Source: Isoetes taiwanensis
Lineage: Eukaryota > Streptophyta > Lycopodiopsida > Isoetales > Isoetaceae
Assembly (NCBI GenBank): GCA_021234155.1
Contig: JAJEKV010000033.1
Span: forward strand, 6,128,635 to 6,192,634
Direction: 5' to 3'
DNA: 64,000 bases
Below, piece by piece: positions 24,793-35,789 of the stretch (the stretch's first letter is position 1; the number at the start of each line of letters is the position of its first letter). Made by a program: the position numbers and the translations under genes. A model generated the notes under the pieces. The model ran no database searches, was not told the origin of the DNA, and was given only the letters and a program-made list of their open reading frames with translations.

Positions 24793-25853
24793 ATGGCCAA
24801 TACCAAAAGCGCCCCGGACCCTTCTACCCTAAGCATAGTGGAGATTTATGCCATGATCGCCCGGTACATGGCTACAGACCCGGCTTTCATCGACATCCTT
24901 TTGGATGAGTTGGTGAACCGGTTTGAGAATAACGATAGGATCCCCTATCCTATCTACCATTTCTCGGAGCCATTCTCGATCGGTGAATTTGAACCGCCCG
25001 ACTTTCTTATACCATCGTCGAGCAACATGACATGGTCATGATCTTTGATTAAGTTCTATCCTCCGAACAAGAGGGGCATCTGAGAGGAGGAGGACATCGG
25101 GATGAGGCCGATCGCATCAGAGGCTTGGCTAAGGAAGATGACCATCGGGAGATTGAGCGAGCGGATACGACGGCTCGGGGAAGGGAGTACCGGTATTTAG
25201 GGGACGGACTTGCCGTCATAGATGGCAGGGCAATTGAGGTTCCACCGTACGAATGGCATGAAGCTTCTCAGAGCTTCATGTGGGGAGCCCCGATCCCTGA
25301 TATCAGCCTGGATTACCTAACGGCGATCCGCATTGATATGAGTCGGCCGCCTCACGCGGTACCATGTGAACTTCTTCAGCGGCTTCAAAGACAACATTTT
25401 GCTCAGGTTGAAGAAGATCGAGGAGAGCAGGGAGGAACGGGAGAGGCTTGAGAGGAGAGGAAACCTCAGCAGACCAGCTGAACCCGCGGGACGGAGGGCA
25501 TCGAGGAGTGGTGGGGACCAATACCCACCGAGCACCACGACCATTAAGCACCGTGAAGAAGGCCGTGGCCGAAAAAATCCGGCGATCAATATAAGGAGAA
25601 ATTAAAGACTGTCGGAGCTTTTGGCAAGAATACCAGCTCCAGTCTGAGACAGCAGCGGGTGGATGACTCCCGACCAGCTGTTGGAGCCAAGACGGTGCCA
25701 GCACCGAAGGGGCCGCCTACAAAACCCGCCCCACAGAGGAAGCCTCACAGGTTCCGCCCAAGATCTGTTGCCTTTACGGGAGATCCGCGGAATTTTAAGT
25801 CAACCCAACTTCGATCACGGAAGCTTCCTTCCGAGGCGGTACGGAGATCGTAG
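24793..25853 (+). pseudogene. Broken gag-like reading frames of gypsy element 2
   Basis: The first plausible ATG after the primer-binding site opens MANTKSAPDPSTL and runs to 25041. Coding-like sequence continues in other frames: 25125-25451 (with REIERADTTARGREYRY), about 25366-25605 (Arg/Glu-rich), and about 25620-25853 (Pro/Lys/Arg-rich). Position after the LTR and primer-binding site, and the basic low-complexity C-terminus, fit a gag. I see no zinc knuckle and no following protease or RT, so the element is internally deleted and frameshifted. Confidence 0.6.
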
Positions 25854-26154
25854 CGAGGAGTTCAAAACCGATCTCCGTTTCCAGACCTTTGCTATTTTGG
25901 CGCTCCAAGAGGCTGCGAAGCCTATTTGGTGGCACTTTTTGGTGACGCTAACCTTTGCGCGATCCACGCAAAGAGAGTCACCATTATGCCAAAGGATTTA
26001 GCCCTCGCCCGCAGGATTCGGGGGGAGCGTCCTTAGCCTCGTGTTACCAGGGTTTTCCCATTGTAAATATTTTTTGATAAATAATAAAAACTCTTTTTAT
26101 TCCAAGTCGAAGTTGTATTAAGAACCTTATATTTGATTTTAAATGTCAAATTGC

Positions 26155-26174
26155 TGACGTCAGCATAAATAAAA
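26155..26174 (+). promoter_or_regulatory. Candidate promoter: TGACGTCA motif plus TATA-like box
   Basis: A perfect TGACGTCA (26155-26162) is followed 2 bp later by ATAAATAAAA (26165-26174), about 75 bp before the first ATG of the unknown gene at 26.25 kb. ACGT-core motifs of this kind bind plant bZIP factors. Function is inferred only from motif and position. Confidence 0.45.
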
Positions 26175-26264
26175 GGAGTTAAAAGAACTTTTAAAGTTCA
26201 TTTCAATTGTTAGATTTGTTTCTTTTCCTCTCTCCTCCCCTTCCGGTAGCCATGGCGACCAGAC

Positions 26265-26912
26265 TTGCTTGCATGGTACGAAGACGGAGAGCACTGGGAT
26301 CCGCAAGTGGCCTTCGACCAGCTGCGGCCCTTGCTATGCCAGCGCCTAGATCTCATTACCAACATGCAGCGGCATCCAGATTATGCCGGATTTCTAGACT
26401 TCTACATGGAGGAGATGCTCCCTCTGTGTATTCCTCTTGGGGATCCTCCCCAACTGTATCTGGAGCGGGAGGTAGTCCGGGAGATGTTAGGGGGAGACAC
26501 CCATGCATATGATGTGCTGAAGGGAAAGCTCCGATGGGGCAAACACCTGCCCGTTGTGCAGCATCAGGGGCGGCAATATCTTGAGGTTGCCTTCGCCCTA
26601 GCCATCCTCATGGATCAATACGTCGAGGATGAGACCTTGCCTGTAGAGAAAGGCAAATTGCCTGAGTCTTCCGAGGAGGGGGAAGACGAACACATAGGCA
26701 TGGGCGACTTCGCCCGTTGGAAGCAGTTAGCGGAAGAGCTGCCACCGCGCCGTGAGCAAGCTGTAGGCTTGTCAGGGCTGGATGCCCTTCCAGTTATTTA
26801 TCACCAAGGGCAAGAATATCTTCTCTTGGATGATATTATCTGGACTTATCACATGGTGGCCGGATTTAGACCCCTAGCTGCATACACAAGTTGGCCATGG
26901 CCTTACGGTTAG
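26265..26912 (+). CDS. Unrecognised 215-residue acidic protein with an internal repeat
   Basis: Open for 648 nt, GC-rich and coding-like, but not assigned to any family. In this frame the first codon is TTG. An ATG at 26252-26254 in another frame sits just before, so the true start may have been lost to a small indel. Two segments look like repeats of one unit: LPVVQHQGRQYLEVAFAL (about residue 93) and LPVIYHQGQEYLLLDDII (about residue 183). An acidic linker ESSEEGEDE lies between. It stands downstream of the gypsy element 2 remnant and of a TGACGTCA/TATA-like pair. It could be an extra gene of a retroelement or a captured host gene. Confidence 0.45.
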   Translation: MLAWYEDGEHWDPQVAFDQLRPLLCQRLDLITNMQRHPDYAGFLDFYMEEMLPLCIPLGDPPQLYLEREVVREMLGGDTHAYDVLKGKLRWGKHLPVVQHQGRQYLEVAFALAILMDQYVEDETLPVEKGKLPESSEEGEDEHIGMGDFARWKQLAEELPPRREQAVGLSGLDALPVIYHQGQEYLLLDDIIWTYHMVAGFRPLAAYTSWPWPYG

Positions 26913-27089
26913 CTTTGTTTTGTTGCATTTATGCATTTGCCGATATAGTTGTGGAACAAAATACATCAACAAAACATTTTAAAATGGCAACAAAATATAT
27001 TTATACAAGAAATTTAATGCGTCCTACGGTGCATGTCCGAGTTTTAGCATGTTCCTATGCTGCAAGTTCTTGTCGTGCCCTATATTCTA

Positions 27090-27295
27090 AAAGAATCTTT
27101 TAAGAATACTCTAAATTCATAGATTCTCTAAGATTCTACCAAGTTTCTCTTGGAGGTTTCGTGTAGATTCCTCTAAATTTTATAAGATTCCCTCTAGATT
27201 CCATTAGATTTCCGTAGATTCTCCAAGATTCTATGAAGATCCCCCTAGATCCCCTTAGATTCCCTTAGATCCCTTTAGACTTTATGAGATTGCCC
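27090..27295. repeat. Degenerate short tandem repeat (AGATTCCCTT-like)
   Basis: About 200 bp built of imperfect units of roughly 10-13 bp around TAGATTCC/TAAGATTC. It directly abuts, and slightly overlaps, the truncated integrase end. Confidence 0.65.
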
Positions 27296-27865
27296 TAGGT
27301 TAGCAAGCTTGGTCTGAATGGTGGCAAAGAAATCTTTCCAGAATGCACTTACAAATTTGGGATCCCTATCTGACACAATTACTCGTGGCATTCTGTGTAA
27401 TCTGAAGATCTCCTTGGCAAATAGCAGAGCAGTATCAAAGGCTGTATCCGTGGTACGACATGGCAAGAAATGAGCCATTTTCGACAATTTGTCGACCACA
27501 ACCATTAAGGCATCATACCCCCGGAGAGTTCTTGGAAGGCCCACAATGAAATCCATGGTTATCACTTCCCATTTGGCGTTGGGGACATCCAGAGGTTGTA
27601 ACTCGCCTGGGATCCTTAACTGTTCAGCTTTTGTTTGCTGGCATACCTGACACTGCCTAATGTATCTGGCAATGTCCTTTTTCACAGAAGGCCAGAAATA
27701 GCTGGAGCGAATCTTAAAGTAGGTTTTCATAAAACCTGCGTGTCCGGCTATAGGGCTATTGTGTGTGTCATGAAGAATGAGCTTTCGTACTCCTGAAGTC
27801 TCCGGTACACACAACTTATCCTTGTGATATAATAAGTTGCCCTCTTTCTTATATGCACGACACAC
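27275..27865 (-). pseudogene. Ty3/gypsy integrase fragment
   Basis: The minus-strand frame has the HHCC zinc-binding domain (HDTHNSPIAGHAGFMKT ... CQVCQQTK), the core with the first Asp (VITMDFIVGLP) and the second Asp (VIVSDRDPKFVSAFWKDF). The frame leaves the family consensus after IQTKLA, so the catalytic Glu and the C-terminal part are missing. RT and RNase H are absent upstream. A double-truncated gypsy remnant on the strand opposite to the elements at 20-26 kb. The fragment itself has no internal stop, suggesting moderate age. Confidence 0.9.
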
Positions 27866-29074
27866 GATGAAATCTTCTTATTTTTTACTATCATAAACTT
27901 AGTACACGTGTTTGCTGCTTAAGAGTTCCTACTTTCACTACATATATAATGCAGTCTTGAATTTTTCATTGTTTTTGTCCCTTCGGAATTTTTCTGCGCC
28001 GCAATCTAATTGCGTATTTATCTGCCACGTTTTTATTCTCTCCTCGCAGAAGTCGACGCCTGGCTGTGGGCGATGGCAGGGACCCAAGACCCAGATAGCT
28101 GTGATGGATCTTAGCGGCAGGGTATTTTTTAATCTCCCTACATATTTGAAGGGGCGTAAAATATTGGCCACTACTTATCTTGGAGAAGTTGCTTATTGTA
28201 GTTTGGCCTGGCCATTTTTCGAATCGTTATGCCAGGAGGTTGTAACTTAACTGGCAAAACCATGGAATTATTTATTTATTTTTTAAATCAAATTGGCCAC
28301 ATCCATGCATCTAGCATATACAGTTGATATGTCTGTCTATGATGCTCTATATAGTTATCAGAAACAAAAGCATTCTATGCTTCTCCTATTATAAGATCAA
28401 TTAACATGTTGTCTGTAGACAGAAGCACAAATGGTTTTGGTAAGGTGAATCTCAGCAGAACCATTTAGAAACTAACCTTAATTTGATTTGAGAAGATGAA
28501 GAGCAAATTCGGGCAGAATGATGAAGAGAAGATATGGGATGCAAATTGCAAATCAAATAAAAAAAATTGAACCAAGGCATCAGAAGGAAAAATATCGTAT
28601 TGTTATAAAGACCATTAGACTTCTAGGGCTGGACTCACTAAGTGGCAATCTTATGTCCCTATAAGTGGCTAATATAGAGCCTGGCCACACTCCTAAAAAA
28701 ATTAAAACTGTTATATGTTTTAAATGGACATCCCAACAAGTTGCTTGTGCATGTGATATTTTGAAATGGCCACGCCCTATGGGCCTAAAGGTTTAGCAAA
28801 TATCAAACTGGCCACTTATGGAGTGAGAGTAATAAGTTGGTATTTTGAACTGGCCACTACCCTTTCATCGTGGTAAGATTGCATCCTACTCCGGTGTGGC
28901 CGACTATTTTTCAAAAAATGTGGATGTGTGGCCAACTGGCCCGCCGGGGCCACTAAAAAACACCCTGCTTAGCGGACCTGAAAGATGTGGCAATGGCACA
29001 GCCTAGGCATCGGAACAGAGAGTGGAACATGAAATATATCCCTTTGCATGCCAAAATCTGAGGAAGATGAAGCT
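27866..29074. other. Intergenic, no gene recognised
   Basis: No coding signal. Contains TTCTGCGCCGCAATC at about 27990, a word that recurs near 34840-34855, so some of this may be repeat-derived. Confidence 0.45.
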
Positions 29075-29587
29075 TTATTCTAAATTCGCCATTTCGGCTG
29101 TTTGGGGTCCTACATCTGTGATGAATCTGCTCCTCTGGAGCTGAGAATTTGTTGCATTCTGGCTTTCCAACTCTGGCAGATCCTTTTCAAGATTACATAG
29201 ATTCAAGCAAGTTGTCGGATGATCTGGGAAAAGAAAATAGACAATCGTCCCCAAAAACTTGGCTCCAACGAGCTGATCTTGAAGAGGAAGAAGAACCCAT
29301 TTCTTTCGAATCCACCATTTGGTTCCAAACTGCCAGATTGGAAGCGAAACTCCTGTTTCTACTGCGGCATTTCGCAGCAAGATTTCTTTTCTCTGATTTT
29401 TGCTTGAAGAAAGGAGCAACAAATTCTTCTCTAGATTCTTGAAAGGGTCCTCGCTACTAAACAGATAATTTTCCCTTTCCCAAGCACCGGAGCAAACTTC
29501 AAAGCTAGAAGCAACAGAAGAAGTACTCAATCGATACCCATAACCATAGCCATAGCCAAGCTCTGCTCCGTCTAAAGACGAAGCCAT
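29075..29587 (-). CDS. Hypothetical protein, possible first exon
   Basis: The minus-strand frame from ATG at 29585-29587 gives 170 residues beginning MASSLDGAELGYGYGYGYRL, with a Gly-Tyr run, a Ser-rich start and Lys/Leu-rich middle (NLEKNLLLLSSSKNQRK). The first 80 residues look like a plant protein start; the rest may be intron read-through. No domain recognised and no confirmed downstream exon. Confidence 0.3.
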   Translation of the reverse strand: MASSLDGAELGYGYGYGYRLSTSSVASSFEVCSGAWERENYLFSSEDPFKNLEKNLLLLSSSKNQRKEILLRNAAVETGVSLPIWQFGTKWWIRKKWVLLPLQDQLVGAKFLGTIVYFLFPDHPTTCLNLCNLEKDLPELESQNATNSQLQRSRFITDVGPQTAEMANLE

Positions 29588-30249
29588 ATCCAGATTCTTG
29601 CACTGTCTCAAAATTACCTCTTTTTTCCCACGTTCCCGCTCTGCCAAAACAGCCCAAGATTCCTTAGTTTCCCACCCGTCCCTGTCAGATTTAGCCCTCC
29701 AATTCTGCTTCTTGGTTTGTTTCGGCGACCCAGGTCGAGGTAAATCCCCTCCCTTTCAGATTTACAGGGGATGGGCAAAACTGATTGCAACCTCTAACTG
29801 AAAAAGGTGCGCTTTCCCCTTCAGAACCAGCCCAGGGAGCCCGTCAAATGTAACAGCTGCAGCTGCGAGGCCCTTTTTTACCTCTTAATATGCAAGACCT
29901 TGGGCTAACCAGAAACTGAGAAATTTTGAAGATTAATTCTGCTCACGTTACACTGCCCAGGCCTTGCTATTTATGGTGCAAGTTTTTTTTGTTTAATAAA
30001 ATGGCTTTTACACCATTAATAATAATCACTACATAAGTTAGACTTTTAAGATCTTTAAATGGCTATATAAATCATTTCGACTATTTGGAGTGTATTGTGT
30101 GCCATGGCAAAGATGAACCAAAGTAGTTGTTTTTTTTTAGCATGTATGATATCCATATTCAATTAGACAAAACCCATGTCCTCAACCTTCCCATATTAAT
30201 TCTTCATTATCAAGTCCAGGAACATATTTATCCATCTACGCAATTGGGG

Positions 30250-30300
30250 AAGAGAAATGTTCGCGGCGGCCTTGGCCACCGCGATAAATTTCTTGTAGGT
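30250..30300 (+). repeat. Dispersed repeat with GC palindrome, copy 1
   Basis: GAAGAGAAATG, then CGCGGCGGCC-TT-GGCCaCCGCG, then ATAAATT in an otherwise AT-rich stretch. The same core recurs at 37690-37740. The arms are 10 bp, with one mismatch in this copy. Confidence 0.75.
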
Positions 30301-30721
30301 ATAATAATAGTAACTTTGGCTTGTCTTTCATGATAGACTATAATTTTTATGGGTTCAAGCTTCATTGGCAACATAGATCTCCAATTTTATGTTAAAAATA
30401 ACATACTACTATATGTAAGATTTGAATATAAATGGGCATGGACCATTATGGTCCACAATTAACGAATTGGGTATAGAATTAAATCTCTCTAATTATGATT
30501 ACCAATTTTATTTATTGTTCATTTGTCACTTATACAATGATATGGTGATTTTCTACCTTCTCTAACATAATTTTTGGAAGGATGAGTGGAGATTCATATA
30601 GGTTCAGTTTGCTTGTGCTTCAACTTTACTATTAAATAATGCAATTCTAGCAACCAACTAATTAAGATGAGGATGTTCTGGCTTCTTGAATGATCATAAG
30701 CCATGTGGACCAGCAATGGAA

Positions 30722-30795
30722 GGAAGGAAGGAAGGAATGAATGAAGAAAATTTTAACGTCCACGGAACCCAATCGGGTTATGGGAAACAGACATA
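30722..30795 (-). mobile_element. LINE 3' end (copy C of the microsatellite-tailed family)
   Basis: On the minus strand: CCCAT-AACCC-gatt-GGGTT-CCGTGGACG-TTAAAA, then TTCA and TTCC repeats. Only the last roughly 50 bp and the tail remain. The stem-loop is at 30766-30779. Confidence 0.75.
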
Positions 30796-31489
30796 GCAGT
30801 CTATCTTTATTTTTCATAGTTCTAGCTTTTTATATTTGTTTTTCATTCTTTTGCATTGCTTCCACAACTTGAGAAGATAAAAAATACAAGTTTTGAGTTC
30901 ACCATTCAATACATAGGTTTATGAAATCCATGGAACGCGTACTCTAACAGATAACTTGGAATGAACACTAGAAAGTTTATGCTAAACCTCAAGATCAGGA
31001 GCATTGATTATTTTTAATGAATAGAGTAGCTCATGAGGTGCTTATATCCCGCATTGAAACTGAAATTGATTAACATGAGGGAGTTCTTAATTTTAAAAAG
31101 AAGGTGGACCGGTAATGGTCTCAGGTAATACGAACCTTTCTTGATTTCTTGAAAACAAACGCTATGCTTTTTTTACGTGTTTGTTTTTGGGGTGATTCCA
31201 TATCGTGGTAACCTTTCATAATGTGATTTTTTTTAGGATGGCTTTGAATCATTTTACTCCTATATAGACATAAGTTATCATTCACTTGTAATTGAAAAAA
31301 TAAAAGAAAATCAAAACCTCATCATCAAGGCTAATGGACATTTTTCTTGGATGAAGCAAGTTGTCTAATACTTATATTCAAAATTTTGGGTCAAAATTCA
31401 TTTTCCTACAAAAGTTAGAGATTTGATTTGGGAACAGCTTTCTGGAAACCAGTATTGGTTCACAGAAGACAAGCAGCAGTTTTGACCCT

Positions 31490-32865
31490 GTCATGTTCAA
31501 ACAACCCTATCTCCCTACCTGGATGCTTTGGACACTTTCTGCCAATTCACTGGCATGAGAGTTAACTTGGCCAAGACGAGGGTGCTGCTGGTCCCATCAT
31601 CCCGGCACCCACGCCTTCCCTCATTCACTTACCAGGGGCAGGTAGTGGAGGTGGCTCGATCTTATAAGTATTTGGGCATTGAGTTTTCTACTACCACACC
31701 TTTGGGATGCATCCATCGAGTTCTGGGTCACCGCAGTGGAAAGCCACAGTATGCAATGCAAAACAACTTGATCACAAGGCGAGTTGTATGCATGGGGTCA
31801 CCGGGCACACTTGTTCGGGGCCTTGGTTGAACCGGTCCTCCTCTATGGGGCGAAGTGTGGGGGGCGGTGATATCCCTCACCACTTGGAGCGATCTAGAGA
31901 AGGTCTGAAGGCCTTCTTGGCCGCACCTTTGGGAGTGAAATCCACGGTTCCATATCAGATCTTGCTCCAGGAGGCAGGCTTCCTTCCATTTGAGAGGGTC
32001 ATTTGGAATGTCACATTATTTACTTCGGAAGGTGGTGGCTATGGATGAAGCCCGGCTGCCCAACCTTGCTTTGGCGTTGGCGATGGGCCCTTGGCGACTC
32101 AAAGCTTCTTTGGAAAGACAAGCAAACCCGGTGGTTCTCGCGATGGAATGTGCGGGCACACACGGATGTGGACCGGTGCATACACCGGAAGGAACTTGGC
32201 TGCCTTGAAGCGATACTTGGATGCTTGCTTCATGGCCAAGCTTTGGGATCTGAGGCCCTGTCACATGTCAAGGTGGCAAATTATCGGATGGCGAGGTTAA
32301 TCCCATGCTCACAAGGGGCCCACACCACTACTGCGCACCCATATACCCATGAAAAGCGCGGGGTGATTGCTTCCATTCGCCGCAGTGCACACCACCTCGC
32401 ATTGAGGCGGGGAGATGGATTCGGGAGCAGCGTGAGGGCCGAGAGTGTCGGTGCTATCAGCGAGCCATTGAGGATGAAAGTCACGCCCTCCGTGGCTGTC
32501 CGTGTATGAGCATATCCGGGCTCGGTATGCTCGGTTAGTTGTGCCCCATCCGGGCCGTGCATGAGCTCTCGAGCCACGGCCTCTGTAAAGGTTTGTTGGG
32601 ATCATTACCTCGGGAGGTAATGGATCTGTGCGGTTTCGGTTATGCCCCACGTCCAGGCATTAACCTCAAATTTGTACTTGTGATTATGTATATAAGCGTG
32701 CGGTATGTCAGCATCCTTATTGCTACTAAGGTTTTCCCCGAAAACCCTTGGTGAGGGTTTTTAATCCTGGTAGTATCGCTGCTACTCTCTCTTTATACTT
32801 GGGTCCCATAGGCCAGTTGGTCTCCGTGGACGATAAAATCATATTCTATTCTATTCTATTCTTCT
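31490..32865 (+). mobile_element. 5'-truncated LINE (copy B of the microsatellite-tailed family)
   Basis: Begins inside the RT C-terminal part with DTFCQFTGMRVNLAKTRVLL and SYKYLGIEF (conserved LINE motifs after the catalytic box), then degenerates through several frames with GC-rich composition. The 3' end carries GGTTTTCCCCGAAAACC / GGGTTTT stem options, the stem-loop AGGCC-agtt-GGTCT (32810-32823), GTGGACGATAAAA and an (ATTCT)n tail (32841-32862). Homologous to copy A at 16.06-18.19 kb. Confidence 0.85.
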
Positions 32866-35070
32866 CAGACCTCGGATTGAGGTGCAGTTTTTTGTGTCTT
32901 ACTCTCTAACTCGTGTAGAAAAATACAAAAATAATGAAAAAAATCATAAAAATTGTCTTGCCGAGACAATTTTACTTTATCTAAACATGTAGCGAAACAG
33001 ACTTGATCCCCTTGGGTTTACCTAAGTGTAACTCTCATGAATGGGGACCAATAGATTTTTAGGTATTTTTCCCATGCAACATGACTGCCATATATTAACA
33101 TATAAGAAGGGTTTGACTGATTATTGAATCCCTGATTTTATGTGAATTTTAACGCGAACAGTGCAAATGCACCTTTTCTGGTACATCATGTGACGACTCT
33201 AGTGTTAAGGAATTCCATGCAGCAAAATCTCTCACGAAATTCAGTGCAGCTTTGTCTCTAATGAAAATTTGTGCAGCTCTCTCCCTGCAGTTTTGAAGGT
33301 ATCAACGAATTTTAGATTATGCTTCTTTTTATAACCTCAATTATGTTTTGTTTTTTCTTTTTTCTTTTTTCCAGAGTAAGATTGCAAAAATGGAGACAGT
33401 ATCAGGGGCAGATGAGAAATGCAAGTACCAAGGTTCGAAAAGGCGCATCTCATTCCAATTGCAAATTTGGTTATGCAACAAAGAAGATCATGAAAAGGGT
33501 TGGTAAAGTTACACAATCCATTCAATCTGAGTCTCAAACATTGCATCTTGGCTAGAGGAGTGTAATAGCAGTACGATTGTTCAAAGATAAAAATCCCCGT
33601 ATGAAGGTTGGTCTTCAAAACGTTTAAGTACATGAAGCCAACTTGCATGAGAAGGTTGAAGGAGAGGAATAAATGTTTGTGCATGAAACATGAGCAAACA
33701 GATATGTTCATAAAAGCTTTTAACAGAATGAGATCAAAGTTGCACGAGAATTGTACTTGCAATTGCTCAGTCTGCCTTGCTGATGGCCATGAAATATGGG
33801 AAGGAGTCTCGCAGGAAAAGTACAACAAGATCTGCTCTTGCCATAATGTCTCAAGAAAGGAGTAGACTCGAAAAGATAAAGGGATTCCTCAACGTGAAGA
33901 CATCACGATTCTTCGGCATGAGTCCTCCATGGCAGATCATCACAGCCTTCAAGGCATGATAGTTCAAGCTTCATTGAACAAGGCTTGATCCATGGGTGAG
34001 ACAGATCATGGCTTCTGATGTGACCCTACTCAAAGCCACTCAACTGCCATAGAGTCGGTCGACCATTCAGCTTCTTCAGCAGAGATTTTGGGGAGCAGGT
34101 ACCCGCTTCACCTACCGATAATTTTTCTTATTATGGGCCCAAGAACATTGTACTATACATATTAGAAGCTTAGACTTAGAAACTAGACAGGACGTAGTTA
34201 TTTTCTCATGTTTCAAATCTTTGTGTTCAACAAGTTTCTTGTTGTTTTGGCTTTATCATATCAAGGGGTTCTCAACTTTGACATTGATGTTCCTCCCATT
34301 TTCATTTATGTTCTCTATTTCTTAGTTCTTTTGCAAAATCTCGCGTGATACTACATACTCAGGACTAGTCTGTTAGATTCAAGGGTCCTCGCAGAGGGCT
34401 ATCTTGCACGCTGTCCAGAACCCGATCTAGACCTTAATGGTTACAGACACTTGAAATCGAAGAAGGATGCATCATTACTGTAGCAAGGCTAAAGCCTTTA
34501 ATAGAATTGGGTTGGAAGCACATGAAGAAACTTAGGCTTAGTTGAAGGCAAATAGAGATGTTTACATATAAGTAGGAGATATTTGGGATGCCTTGCCCCC
34601 AAGTATTGTGTTATCAAGCACTGAATGTTAATAGTGAGTCAAACCTGTACGTTTGAAACCAAAGAAAGTCGTCACGATAGAATTCTTATAGGTGTGAAAC
34701 AATTTCTTTTTGCTTGTCTGGACTAGTTTTTTTAAACCTTTGGAAGCATTGTTTTTTTAGCTAACATATGTGGCATGTATTTTCTTGTCATCAAGACATA
34801 TATAAGTTATTTTGTAATTATTCTTTTTCTTTTTTTCTTGTTCTGCGCCGCAATCGACGCTCATCTTCTCATGCCACGTAGCACGCCATACCCATCTAAC
34901 AGAGGATGGAGGTTTCTTGCTGGTTAAGGCATCCTTTTTTTCCTTTGAGCTCCAGCTGTTTCTGTTTCTAGCTGTCTCGACTTCCAGGATTTGTGTGGCA
35001 GCAACTAAATCACGAAATCTAGACATCTGGAATTTGTCTGGCAGCAGCTAGACCACGAAAACTTGAATTG
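32866..35070. other. No gene recognised
   Basis: The stretch around 33374-34000 is somewhat coding-like in more than one frame (for example KMETVSGADEKCKYQG) but I cannot assemble a gene or name a family. Confidence 0.4.
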
Positions 35071-35073
35071 AGG

Positions 35074-35083
35074 TATATATAAG
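35074..35083 (+). promoter_or_regulatory. TATA box of a putative plus-strand gene
   Basis: TATATATAAG, in the order promoter, leader, start codon, upstream of the hypothetical exon at 35373. A strong TATA match but unsupported by transcript data. Confidence 0.5.
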
Positions 35084-35372
35084 AGCCAGAGAGCTCCTGC
35101 AGCCGCTCCTAAATTGCGCAAGTCTTCTTAGGAAACCTATTCCGCCATATTCCGGTAACCTTTCTCACCTTGCTCTCTCATTTCTTGCAAATAGTTCCTC
35201 ATTCCTTCTTTGAGCATCATTCCTCTTTCTGTTTCCCTCCCCAAATACCAGCCCGACCACAATTTTGGATGCCAGGACGTTGGAAATTGCAACAAAATTT
35301 TGTTCCATGGCTTTCCAGCCATGTCCATGCCTGGCAAAATGATGCTCTACTCATTCTAATGCTGTGAATTTG

Positions 35373-35580
35373 ATGTGGGCAGCGAAACCCGGCTCCCAAA
35401 ATACAGAACATAAAAATATGACGAATATGATGATGAATCTTGCTGTCGGATCATGGGTTTCTGCCATGCTCAGCTCTGCTGCCCATCCAGATCAATCATC
35501 TTTGATCAAATTTATTGATTTTCTGGGTGGGACGAGCCCGGCAGCAACGCATATAAGCAGAGCATTTGCCACATCTTCAG
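35373..35580 (+). CDS. Hypothetical protein, candidate first coding exon
   Basis: ATG at 35373 opens a 208-nt frame to a good donor (TTCAG|GTACC) at 35580. The predicted start is Met/Ser/Ala-rich and ends HISRAFATSS, which resembles a mitochondrial presequence. A possible second exon lies at about 35688-35780 (ending before GTAATG), but its better-looking frame does not match the phase. A short upstream frame (about 35269-35367) lies in the leader. No family recognised; the gene may be dead or misread. Confidence 0.3.
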
Positions 35581-35789
35581 GTACCTTTATTTTTTGTGCT
35601 ATAATAAATGTATTTTGTTAGGTATATTCTAAACAGTCACAGCACTGAGTGGATTCTGATTCTAAGCATCAGTGTAAGCCAAATTAGCATCCCTAATGAT
35701 TCTGGGTCTCTTCCTTATAGTCCACTTCCCGGTTCCGGTGCCATTGAGCTCGGAAAGGAAAGCAACTTCAGCCCCTTTATGGTAATGCC

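Larger units (their letters stand above)
29650..31489. other. Repeat-bearing intergenic stretch
   Basis: No protein gene supported. Holds a GC-palindrome repeat near 30250-30300, a dispersed repeat at 30370-30460 related to 19905-20000, and a LINE 3' end at 30722-30790 (listed separately). Confidence 0.5.

Noticed and set aside
30250-30300. Helitron 3' end
   Set aside because: The hairpin is suggestive, but neither orientation has CTRR at the expected distance and there is no 5' TC end or Rep/helicase nearby.
33319-33960. Possible plus-strand gene
   Set aside because: Several short open runs exist but no family, no consistent splice chain, and both strands look equally open.
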